Assembly (NCBI GenBank): GCA_011777135.1 | Contig: JAABVY010000052.1 | Coordinates: 976 to 8,363, forward strand | Origin: Candidatus Zixiibacteriota bacterium | GTDB lineage: Bacteria; Zixibacteria; MSB-5A5; JAABVY01 | Length of the DNA: 7,388 nt | Reading direction: 5' to 3' | Shown here: piece by piece, positions 1-6,172 of the stretch | Layout of the letters: every line of letters starts with the position of its first letter | Position numbering within the stretch: the stretch's first letter is position 1 | Translations under genes and position numbers: made by a program | Notes under the pieces: model-generated | Told to the model about the DNA's origin: nothing | Database searches by the model: none | The model's input: the letters and a program-made list of their open reading frames with translations, nothing else

Positions 1-1134
1 GAGCCGGATTCATTGAATGCCCTTTTAGAATACTTGGCGGCCTCGATCGAAACGTGGATTTATAGTGAACAGGGTGGTCTGTCCTTAAATTGTCTTTCAA
101 AGGACATTGACAGACTCCTGCCGGTCATGGCGGATGTTATTATGAACCCGGAATTCCGCCAGGAGAGGATCGACCTGGAAAAGGACAAGATCAAAGAGAA
201 TATTATCCGCCGCAATGATAATCCCAGCAGGATTGCCGGGCGTGAATTCGACCACTTGATTTACCCGGATCATTATTATGGACGGATTCTGGAATGGGAG
301 ACTGTCGAAGCAGTCACCCGTCAGGATATGATCGATTTTCACAGAAAGTACTTCGTACCCAACAATATCTGGCTTGGGATTACCGGTGACTTTGATATGG
401 CCGATATTAAAATGAAATTGAATGAAGTATTTGCAGGCTGGGAGCCCTCAGAAATAAAATTCCCCCCTGATCCTGAAGTTAAAAAAGAATTCAGACCGGG
501 AGTCTATTTGATCGACAAGGATATCACTCAAAGTGTGATCTATTTTGGACATTTGGGGATCACACAATATAATCCTGACCGCTATGCGATTGCGGTTATG
601 AATTATATTCTGGGCGGTGGATCATTTACCTCACGCATGACTTCTGTGGTACGCTCGGATCTCGGATTGGCCTATTCGGTGGGTTCCAGGTTCGAGACGG
701 ATTCACGTGATGTAGGCCAGTTCTATGCATATTGTCAGACTAAAACTGAGACCACATATAAAGCCATGTATAACATGCTCGATCAGGTAAAGAAAATTCG
801 TGAAAGCGAGGTTACAGATTACGAGTTGAACTCGGCAAAGGATTCTTATATAAACAGATTTGTTTTCAATTTTACTGATCCGACCGCAATTGTGCTTCAA
901 TTGATGAATCTCGAATATGATGGTATGCCGCGCGATTTCTACCAGAATTATATTGCCAATATTCAGGCGGTTACAAAAGATGATGTGCTGCGTGTGGCCA
1001 AAGAGTACCTTCATCCTGATAAGATAAGCTATCTGGTAGTCGGCAATACGGCCGAAATCGCCGATCAGCTCAAAGAGTTTGGTGAGATAAGCTTTATTGA
1101 ACTGGAAGAGCCGATTGTTGATGCCGAGATGTGA
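1..1134 (+). CDS. M16 (insulinase-like) zinc metallopeptidase, C-terminal part, 5'-truncated by window
   Basis: The open frame runs from the first base, so the true start lies upstream; the TTG at position 13 is only an internal codon. The visible 377 residues cover the end of an M16 N-terminal domain and a full M16 C-terminal domain. The zinc-binding HxxEH is not in the window, but the expected third zinc ligand is present: the Glu at 196-198, in the context DKIKENIIRRNDNP. The stretch YFVPNNIWLGITGDF is the usual end of the first domain. The second domain shows ILGGGSFTSRM followed by VRSDLGLAYSV, the hallmark of M16 C-terminal domains, which help hold substrate in the closed chamber. No signal peptide can be judged. 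It ends at TGA (1132-1134), before a hairpin terminator, and converges on holB. The family is secure; the substrate (probably peptides in the periplasm or a processing role) is unknown. Confidence 0.93.
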   Translation, partial: EPDSLNALLEYLAASIETWIYSEQGGLSLNCLSKDIDRLLPVMADVIMNPEFRQERIDLEKDKIKENIIRRNDNPSRIAGREFDHLIYPDHYYGRILEWETVEAVTRQDMIDFHRKYFVPNNIWLGITGDFDMADIKMKLNEVFAGWEPSEIKFPPDPEVKKEFRPGVYLIDKDITQSVIYFGHLGITQYNPDRYAIAVMNYILGGGSFTSRMTSVVRSDLGLAYSVGSRFETDSRDVGQFYAYCQTKTETTYKAMYNMLDQVKKIRESEVTDYELNSAKDSYINRFVFNFTDPTAIVLQLMNLEYDGMPRDFYQNYIANIQAVTKDDVLRVAKEYLHPDKISYLVVGNTAEIADQLKEFGEISFIELEEPIVDAEM

Positions 1135-1171
1135 TAATTATTGATATCTTTTTATTCATGATAAGAAATTG

Positions 1172-1203
1172 GCGGAATCTACAAAGGATTCCGCTTATTT
1201 TTT
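1172..1203 (+). terminator. Rho-independent terminator between convergent genes
   Basis: A perfect 8-bp stem, GCGGAATC (1172-1179) with GATTCCGC (1187-1194), encloses a 7-nt loop. It is followed by TTATTTTTT (1195-1203), a good U-tract for the M16 gene transcribed on the plus strand. It lies 37 nt after the M16 stop and about 30 nt beyond the holB stop on the other strand. Read on the minus strand, the same stem is followed only by AATTTCTT, so it may work weakly in both directions. Confidence 0.8.
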
Positions 1204-1222
1204 AGATTTTATAAAAATTTAT

Positions 1223-2314
1223 TCAATCGCGGATATCTAAAGAAGGCTGGTGGGATTTGAGACGCTGGGCGGTTTCAAACATTGCGGGCAGTGGATTGAT
1301 ATTGCGGTAACCAAGCTTTTGCATAGCAAGAAGATTATTCAATCCCATACGCGCATTATCGAATTCCCTCACACGTCCCGCCAGTTTGCGCAGCGCTTTC
1401 ATTTGATCTTTATTGATGATATGCGCCTCATCACCTTCACTCAGCAGGATAGCGATGTCATGATATAACGTTTGCCAGACAGCCAGAAGATTTTCCAGCC
1501 GGGCCTTGTCGCGCAGGTTAACCAGTCCCAGGAATTCAGTCCAGAAGGATTGGAGCGGGTGGCTCAAGAGATATCCCAATAACATAATCGCTGTATCTCT
1601 TTCCTCGAAGAAGTCTGATTCCATAAGCTGTTCGGCACGGCTTATCGAACCTGAGGCAAGAGAGGTTACAAGGTCAGCCCGGATTTCATCGAGCCCTCTG
1701 TCCTGAACAAGATATTTTTTGATAAAATCCGGATTCACTCTTTTAAACCGGATTTTCTGACAGCGGGAGCGGATTGTCTCCGGCATACGATCAAAATTGT
1801 CAGTCAAGAGCATTAAGAGGCTATTGGGCGGCGGCTCTTCGATTGTTTTGAGCAATATATCAAAACTGTTGCGGGGCATGGTCTCGGCTTTTTCGAATAT
1901 TCCGACTCGATATCCGCCTTCAACCGGTGATTTATACAGGTGCTGCTGGAAATCACGAACATTTTCTTTCAAGATATTAATTACCCGTCCAAAATCTACC
2001 GGAAGGTATGGATTCTCCCTCTTCCATTCCTTAAAAAAGGTAATAAACTCACGCTTTTCCTCCTCTTTCTTGGGCGCAGGCATGGGAAAAACGATCATCA
2101 GGTCCGGATGTACCAGCTTTCGCACTCGCATCGCCGCTGATTCGTCATAGGCGCCGTCCTTCCGGGACAGTATTTCTGCGGCGATTTCAACAGCGGCCTG
2201 CCATTTTCCGGACCCGGGCGGACCGTAAAACAGGTAGCTCGAGGCAAGGCGGTTGCTTTCGATCAGACGGTTAAAAATCTCGCCAATGCGAGGTTGTATC
2301 GGAGTTTCAATCAT
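1223..2314 (-). CDS. holB: DNA polymerase III clamp loader, delta-prime subunit
   Basis: A 363-aa AAA+ protein, the usual length for delta prime, which helps the clamp-loader complex open the sliding clamp in the cytoplasm. Visible marks: P-loop GPPGSGKW (residues 31-38), the HPDL motif (69-72), a degenerate Walker B region around 136-146 (RVGIFEKAETM), IEEPPPNSLLMLLT (158-171), and the diagnostic SRC motif (183-185) carrying the arginine finger. Residues beyond about 210 are the helical clamp-loader lid and collar. Oddities: the Ser/Thr that normally ends Walker A is Trp38, and the four zinc-binding cysteines usually found around residues 50-66 are absent (Cys185 is the only cysteine). Non-ATP-binding delta prime is known in other bacteria. 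The ATG at 2312-2314 gives the expected N-terminus but has no obvious Shine-Dalgarno. It is the last gene of the ftsEX-envC operon, 49 nt after envC. Confidence 0.88.
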   Translation of the reverse strand: MIETPIQPRIGEIFNRLIESNRLASSYLFYGPPGSGKWQAAVEIAAEILSRKDGAYDESAAMRVRKLVHPDLMIVFPMPAPKKEEEKREFITFFKEWKRENPYLPVDFGRVINILKENVRDFQQHLYKSPVEGGYRVGIFEKAETMPRNSFDILLKTIEEPPPNSLLMLLTDNFDRMPETIRSRCQKIRFKRVNPDFIKKYLVQDRGLDEIRADLVTSLASGSISRAEQLMESDFFEERDTAIMLLGYLLSHPLQSFWTEFLGLVNLRDKARLENLLAVWQTLYHDIAILLSEGDEAHIINKDQMKALRKLAGRVREFDNARMGLNNLLAMQKLGYRNINPLPAMFETAQRLKSHQPSLDIRD

Positions 2315-2363
2315 GCGGCCAAGATAAGAAAATAAGAGGAATTTGAAAATAACATTTTGAAAA

Positions 2364-3467
2364 TTACATCAGCCACTCAATCGGGTCATAAGACTGGTCA
2401 CTTCTGCGAATGCCGAAAAATAATACCGGCCCAATATTCGAGCCCGTTTCACCTGAATATCCGATGATTTCCCCGCGTTCGACATTTTCCCCCACAGAGC
2501 GAGTTATACGTGACAGGTGACCATAAAGGGTGTACCAGCCCTTCCCATGATCGACAATAATCATATTGCCATAACCCCTGAGATACCCGGCATGGGCCAC
2601 AATTCCTGACGCCGTGGCAATCACCTCAGTGCCCGTCGATATCTTGATTTCTATGCCGGGCGAGAAAGTCTCGGTATTCGTGATTTTATCACGTTCCCGT
2701 CCAAAATGGCGGATAATTTTTCCTTTGACCGGCCAGATCAATCTGCCGCGCAAAGTCTCGAAGTCAATCACATGTGAAATCGACTGCAGCTTTTCGGTCA
2801 GATTGGCTAGTTGTTCCTGATCCTTCTGAGTTTCTTTCAGATACTGGCTCTTCAGCTCGACATCCTGGTCGATACGGGAGAGCAGGCGAGACTTTTCATT
2901 TTTCCGCATCTCAAGCATGCTCTCCTCGACATTTTTGCGCTCCATCAGCTTTTCAGTCTGGCGGCGGGTGTAAATCAGGCGTTCCTGATTTTGCTCAAGT
3001 TCGAATTTTATCAAACTGATGCTGTCCAGCTGGGATTTCATGAAGTTGACCGTTGTCTTGAAATAATGAAGTTGACGGGCGGCCTTGCGGATATCGCCGG
3101 CTGTAAAGATGGCCGCCGGAGCCGGCTGATAGTTGATATAGAAACTCTTGAGGTTCTTTGCCAGCCTGCTTCTCATCTGCTCCAGCCTGACCTTGCTGGA
3201 GTCTATATAAATATCCAGGCTGTCCAGTTCCATGCTCATGGTCCTCATCCTTCCTTCCAGCCTTCTTATCAGGCGGGAGGTCAGGCTTAACTGCTCATCA
3301 ATGAGATAAAGCTGTTCGACCTCGGACTGTTTTAAATCCAGAAGGCTGTCGATCAGTTCCTTTTGCTTGCTCAATGAATCAATAGCCTGGGGATCATCCT
3401 GGGCAGACAGATTATATACGGGAGCCAGAATCAATAATGCAAATAATATGGCTGCTAATTTATTCAT
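2364..3467 (-). CDS. envC: EnvC-like murein hydrolase activator: signal peptide, coiled coil, degenerate LytM/M23 domain
   Basis: The 367-aa product has a Sec signal peptide (about residues 1-22, ending NLSA before Gln23), a long charged coiled coil (about 30-235) and a C-terminal LytM/M23 fold (about 241-367). In active M23 enzymes zinc is held by HxxxD and by the second His of HxH. Here those positions are Ser269, Glu273 and Phe350, and the catalytic first His of HxH is Val348; only His317 of YGHL remains. This matches the non-catalytic EnvC type, which binds FtsX through the coiled coil and activates periplasmic amidases with its LytM domain. The C-terminal FFGIRR and DPIEWL also resemble the end of EnvC. 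Its ATG overlaps the last 8 nt of ftsX, implying translational coupling. A NlpD-like role is less likely because there is no lipobox or LysM and ftsEX is adjacent. No amidase gene is in the window. Confidence 0.88.
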   Translation of the reverse strand: MNKLAAILFALLILAPVYNLSAQDDPQAIDSLSKQKELIDSLLDLKQSEVEQLYLIDEQLSLTSRLIRRLEGRMRTMSMELDSLDIYIDSSKVRLEQMRSRLAKNLKSFYINYQPAPAAIFTAGDIRKAARQLHYFKTTVNFMKSQLDSISLIKFELEQNQERLIYTRRQTEKLMERKNVEESMLEMRKNEKSRLLSRIDQDVELKSQYLKETQKDQEQLANLTEKLQSISHVIDFETLRGRLIWPVKGKIIRHFGRERDKITNTETFSPGIEIKISTGTEVIATASGIVAHAGYLRGYGNMIIVDHGKGWYTLYGHLSRITRSVGENVERGEIIGYSGETGSNIGPVLFFGIRRSDQSYDPIEWLM

Positions 3468-4302
3468 ATAATGGAATCTTCAATGGTTTGAAAATTGTCA
3501 GCAGTACCGAAATAGCTGTGAATGATACTATGATCGCTATTACATGCTGCGGTTCGAAATATCTGACATATATAAAATAGTTTGAGATAATAGATGCTGC
3601 GATTGCCAGAATTACCAGTCCCATAATACTGGTAATGAGAGCAGAAAAAAGCGACCAGATATAGACCGGGAGCCTGAGGTTGAAGCGGGACATGCCCAGA
3701 AGATGCAGCTTGCCGGCTGTTCCCTGATGCTTGAGCCAAAGATGATTCAAGATCATATACAGGAGCAGTACGTATGCCACCAGCACCAGTATCAGAAAAG
3801 CGTTTGTTATGCGCAGGAAGATCTTATTGAATCTTTCCAGTTCCTCAAGCCATTCACCGCCGAAGACCCCTTTTTCAACATAGTCAAATGTCTCCACCTG
3901 TCTTTTGAGTATTTCCAGGTAGGTACGGGTTTTATAGCTGTCGGCTGGATAGAATATGATGCTGGCCGGAAGAGGGTTGTAACCCAGGACCTCGGTCAGG
4001 TCCTCGCCCAGAATATTGGACATTCGATCAAGTGCATCCTCGCGTGTAACCATTTCTAGGCTGTCATAGGCGGGCTGCTGAAGCAGAAAACGCTGAAGCG
4101 AATCGATATCTCCCGTTAATGCCTCATCCTTCAAGAAAATTTCCAGGGCATATCGGCCTTCAATGCCCTGAGCGGCCTGCTGAAGATTGAAGCCCACCAG
4201 CAGAAATGCAAAACCGATCAGGAGAATCAGCGATAACGGCAGTGCCGATTTAAAAATCAGCCATTTGTATTTATTTAAGAATCCCAGGCATTGATTGAAC
4301 AT
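3460..4302 (-). CDS. ftsX: Cell-division ABC transporter-like membrane subunit FtsX
   Basis: A 280-aa inner-membrane protein with four predicted membrane segments (about 20-38, 163-185, 215-239, 252-271) and a large periplasmic loop between the first two, the FtsX topology. The loop contains LEIFLKDEA (53-61), TREDAL (86-91), NPLPASI (109-115) and GGEWLEELERF (148-158), all typical of FtsX; this loop recruits EnvC-type activators or hydrolases. The cytoplasmic segment around 191-212 (LLGMSRFNLRLP) is the expected contact to FtsE. The start is supported by GAGG (minus strand, 4312-4309), which lies in the last codons and stop of ftsE, 6 nt before the ATG. The gene follows ftsE by 3 nt and overlaps envC by 8 nt. 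FtsX transmits FtsE nucleotide state across the membrane; it is not a solute transporter. Confidence 0.93.
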   Translation of the reverse strand: MFNQCLGFLNKYKWLIFKSALPLSLILLIGFAFLLVGFNLQQAAQGIEGRYALEIFLKDEALTGDIDSLQRFLLQQPAYDSLEMVTREDALDRMSNILGEDLTEVLGYNPLPASIIFYPADSYKTRTYLEILKRQVETFDYVEKGVFGGEWLEELERFNKIFLRITNAFLILVLVAYVLLLYMILNHLWLKHQGTAGKLHLLGMSRFNLRLPVYIWSLFSALITSIMGLVILAIAASIISNYFIYVRYFEPQHVIAIIVSFTAISVLLTIFKPLKIPLYE

Positions 4303-4305
4303 AAT

Positions 4306-4998
4306 CTACCTCGTCAAATCGATCTCCGGCCAATCCAGATGATCGCGCACTTCGGGACGCGAAAAAGTCGCCAGTATTGCCGAACCGGAGGTTACCATGG
4401 CCTTGAACTTTGTGGCCACCCATTCGATAGTATCATCATCCAGGGCAGCAAAGGGCTGATCACATATAATCAGACGCGGCGATTTCATCATCATCCGCAG
4501 GATCTCAATCATACGCATCTCACCCCACGAAAGAGCGCTCAGTCTTTTATTCCTGAGACCCGAGAAACCGTTTTCATAGAGCGTACTGATAATTTCAGAT
4601 TTGGTGTATTTCTGACCTGATAATCTCAGGTAGACGCCAATATTCTGCATCAGGTTCATGTCCTCGAAGATCACCGGTTCCTCCATCTGGAAACCGATTT
4701 TGCTTCTCATGTCAGTCATTCTGGTTCTGGAAAGATGTTTAATATCCTTATCGAGTATTACAACCTTGCCACTGTAATTTCTCACCAATCCCAGCAGTAT
4801 TTTTACGAGAGACGATTTACCGGAACCATTGGGGCCGTAAATCAAAAGTCCCGAAGCGCTATTAAGCTCAAAAGAAAAGTCTTTATACAGCGCAAGGCCG
4901 TTGGGCAGCCTGTATGTCAATTTGTCTATGTTCAGAATAGCCATTAAATAATGATAAAATAAAAAAAACGCCCTGTGGCAAGGGATTTTGGTTGACAT
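4306..4998 (-). CDS. ftsE: FtsE-like ABC ATPase with substituted catalytic motifs
   Basis: A 230-aa ABC ATPase directly upstream of ftsX, hence FtsE. Numbered from the ATG at 4996-4998: intact Walker A GPNGSGKSS (55-63), Q-loop Gln104, signature LSWGE (156-160) instead of LSGGQ, Walker B LIICDQP (176-182) with Gln181 in place of the catalytic Glu, D-loop ALDD (185-188), and Phe212 where the switch His is expected (ATFSRPE). ATP binding looks preserved but hydrolysis should be weak or absent, unusual for FtsE. Start choice: GGGAGGTG lies 5 nt before ATG 4998, the best ribosome site in the operon. It adds 18 residues (with a hydrophobic FFLFYHYL) ahead of MAILNIDKL, where FtsE proteins normally begin; ATG 4942-4944 is the alternative but has no Shine-Dalgarno. 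It heads the operon, 3 nt before ftsX, and partners FtsX at the cytoplasmic face of the septal membrane. Confidence 0.86.
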   Translation of the reverse strand: MSTKIPCHRAFFLFYHYLMAILNIDKLTYRLPNGLALYKDFSFELNSASGLLIYGPNGSGKSSLVKILLGLVRNYSGKVVILDKDIKHLSRTRMTDMRSKIGFQMEEPVIFEDMNLMQNIGVYLRLSGQKYTKSEIISTLYENGFSGLRNKRLSALSWGEMRMIEILRMMMKSPRLIICDQPFAALDDDTIEWVATKFKAMVTSGSAILATFSRPEVRDHLDWPEIDLTR

Positions 4999-5043
4999 TG
5001 ACACCTCCCGGCATAGCTTTATAGCTCTGAAGGAGAATGCCTT
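4999..5043. promoter_or_regulatory. Short divergent intergenic region between ftsE and the YCF48-like lipoprotein
   Basis: Only 45 nt separate the two divergent start codons. They carry both ribosome sites: GGGAGG for ftsE (minus strand, 5009-5004) and AGGAGA for the lipoprotein gene (5031-5036). A direct repeat ATAGCT-TT-ATAGCT (5013-5026) sits in the middle. A consensus-like TTGACA on the plus strand (4992-4997) overlaps the ftsE start codon, but no good -10 lies at the normal spacing, so the promoters themselves are not assigned. Any promoter for one gene must overlap the 5' end of the other. Confidence 0.35.
5004..5009 (-). promoter_or_regulatory. Ribosome binding site that decides the ftsE start
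   Basis: On the minus strand GGGAGG (continuing into TG) stands 5 nt before ATG 4998-4996. It favours that start over the GTG at 5004-5002, which lies inside the site, and over the inner ATG at 4944-4942, which is preceded only by A/T-rich sequence. Confidence 0.65.
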
Positions 5044-5988
5044 ATGAAAAATGTTCTGTGTCTTTTATCGTTCTGTTTAATACTCATTGGATGCGGGGGC
5101 AAAAGGGCCTCCGAAATGATCTGGGAATTTCAAAATCCAAATATTAATGAAAATATAAGGAGCATCAGTTTCGGCGACGGCAATCACGGTTGGGCTGTAA
5201 CCGAAAGCGGCACATTGTTGGCGACCGAAGATGCCGGCAAGACATGGATAAGCACCAAAATTTCAGATAAAAAACTGACCGCTGTGGCAGCGATCGATGA
5301 CAAGACATTCTGGGTCGCCGGTCAGGGCGGAGCGCTGTATGCCTCGATGGAGGGTTCAAGATCGGTGGCTGATCGTTCCCTGGATGATGACGTCGATTTT
5401 GTGGATATGGCTTTCTGGGGCGAGGATAACGGAGTGATCATCGGCAACCGTTTTGATGAGCGCGACAGCGTTACCTATGGAACGGTTTTCAGGACCGATA
5501 ATGGCGGGCAGAACTGGAGCGAGGTATATGTCGCCATGGATAGTGTTACCTGCCTGTTTATCCTGGGGGAACAGCTGGGATGGATTGGCACTACCGGGCA
5601 TGTCTGGACAACCAGTGACGCCGGTACCAACTGGGAGGACAATTATCTGGGCAGCGCCATAAGCATCAATGATATGCATTATGACGAGTTCAATTCCGGA
5701 TGGCTGGTGGGCGACAGTGGTACCTATTATACCTCTCAGGATGGCGGCTGGTCATGGGATGACCGCGGGGGTGAGTTTCCCGGTGTTAATCTATATGACA
5801 TATTCTTTTTGGACCGTTTCAGCGGATTTATTGTCGGTGAGGGCGGGATGATTATGATGAGCGTCGATGGTGGCAATACCTGGCAATTCGACGACAATAT
5901 GACCCCCAACACCCTTCATGACATAGCCAATGACGGCGATAAGCTCTGGATCTGCGGCGACAGCGGTACCATCATTTACGTGCATTAG
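5044..5988 (+). CDS. Seven-bladed YCF48/BNR-type beta-propeller lipoprotein
   Basis: The 314-aa product begins with a lipoprotein signal: a hydrophobic run and lipobox LIGC with Cys17 as the lipidated residue, so it should be anchored to a membrane facing the periplasm or outside. The rest is repetitive. G(W/F)xVG-like strands centre near residues 50, 90, 131, 180, 220, 262 and 302, a spacing of about 40-49, giving seven blades. Asp-box turns (S/T-x-D-x-G-x-x-W) follow five of them: 61-68, 151-158, 190-197, 231-238 and 273-280. This pattern fits YCF48/HCF136-like propellers, which in phototrophs assist photosystem II assembly; in other bacteria such lipoproteins have no general assigned role and may bind proteins or glycans. 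No sialidase catalytic set is evident. Start: AGGAGA 7 nt upstream of the ATG. It is divergent from ftsE, but any link to division is only positional. Confidence 0.88.
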   Translation: MKNVLCLLSFCLILIGCGGKRASEMIWEFQNPNINENIRSISFGDGNHGWAVTESGTLLATEDAGKTWISTKISDKKLTAVAAIDDKTFWVAGQGGALYASMEGSRSVADRSLDDDVDFVDMAFWGEDNGVIIGNRFDERDSVTYGTVFRTDNGGQNWSEVYVAMDSVTCLFILGEQLGWIGTTGHVWTTSDAGTNWEDNYLGSAISINDMHYDEFNSGWLVGDSGTYYTSQDGGWSWDDRGGEFPGVNLYDIFFLDRFSGFIVGEGGMIMMSVDGGNTWQFDDNMTPNTLHDIANDGDKLWICGDSGTIIYVH

Positions 5989-6015
5989 TTCTTTTGCGGC
6001 ACTCTGCCAGTCAGA

Positions 6016-6027
6016 TTTCCCGGGAAA
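6016..6027. repeat. 12-bp perfect palindrome TTTCCCGGGAAA
   Basis: The palindrome lies 28 nt after the lipoprotein stop. It overlaps a second possible hairpin, GGGAA with TTCCC (6022-6033). No T-tract follows, so a rho-independent terminator is not supported; a protein-binding site or a 3'-end stabilising structure is possible. Confidence 0.35.
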
Positions 6028-6050
6028 ATTCCCAAACCTGTGCTTCAAAG

Positions 6051-6128
6051 ATCCAGGATTTTACGAAGTGCGGCACCCAGTGCATTCAATTCATTCTGAT
6101 CTTTTTTCTTGAATAAAATCCTCTGGAT
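6051..6128. repeat. Imperfect inverted repeat in the 184-nt gap before the small Ala-rich gene
   Basis: ATCCAGGATTTTA (6051-6063) pairs with TAAAATCCTCTGGAT (6114-6128): 13 base pairs with a 2-nt bulge, enclosing 50 nt that contain a CTTTTTTCTT tract. No T-run follows the second arm. It may be a folded 5' leader of the next gene, a 3' end of the previous one, or chance. The rest of 5989-6172 shows no convincing gene; a TAGAAT -10-like hexamer occurs at 6143-6148 without a matching -35. Confidence 0.35.
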
Positions 6129-6172
6129 AACCATATATGTACTAGAATGTATTGTTTCGAAAGGAGAGCTAA

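Noticed and set aside
1797..2150. 117-codon plus-strand open frame inside holB
   Set aside because: Antisense shadow of a well-supported gene, with low-complexity Ser/Arg composition and no homology that I recognise.
2811..3290. 159-codon plus-strand open frame antisense to envC
   Set aside because: It is the mirror of the coiled-coil heptads, with no ribosome site or recognisable domain; envC on the other strand is fully supported.
3703..4059. 118-codon plus-strand open frame inside ftsX
   Set aside because: Antisense to the conserved FtsX loop; no ribosome site and implausible composition.
4291..4620. 109-codon plus-strand open frame inside ftsE
   Set aside because: Antisense to the ABC signature and Walker B regions, no start signal; a shadow.
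4960..4985. Possible minus-strand terminator or attenuator (CCCT...AGGG then T-run) near the ftsE 5' end
   Set aside because: The stem is only about 4 bp, and the segment is in-frame coding sequence if ftsE starts at 4998.
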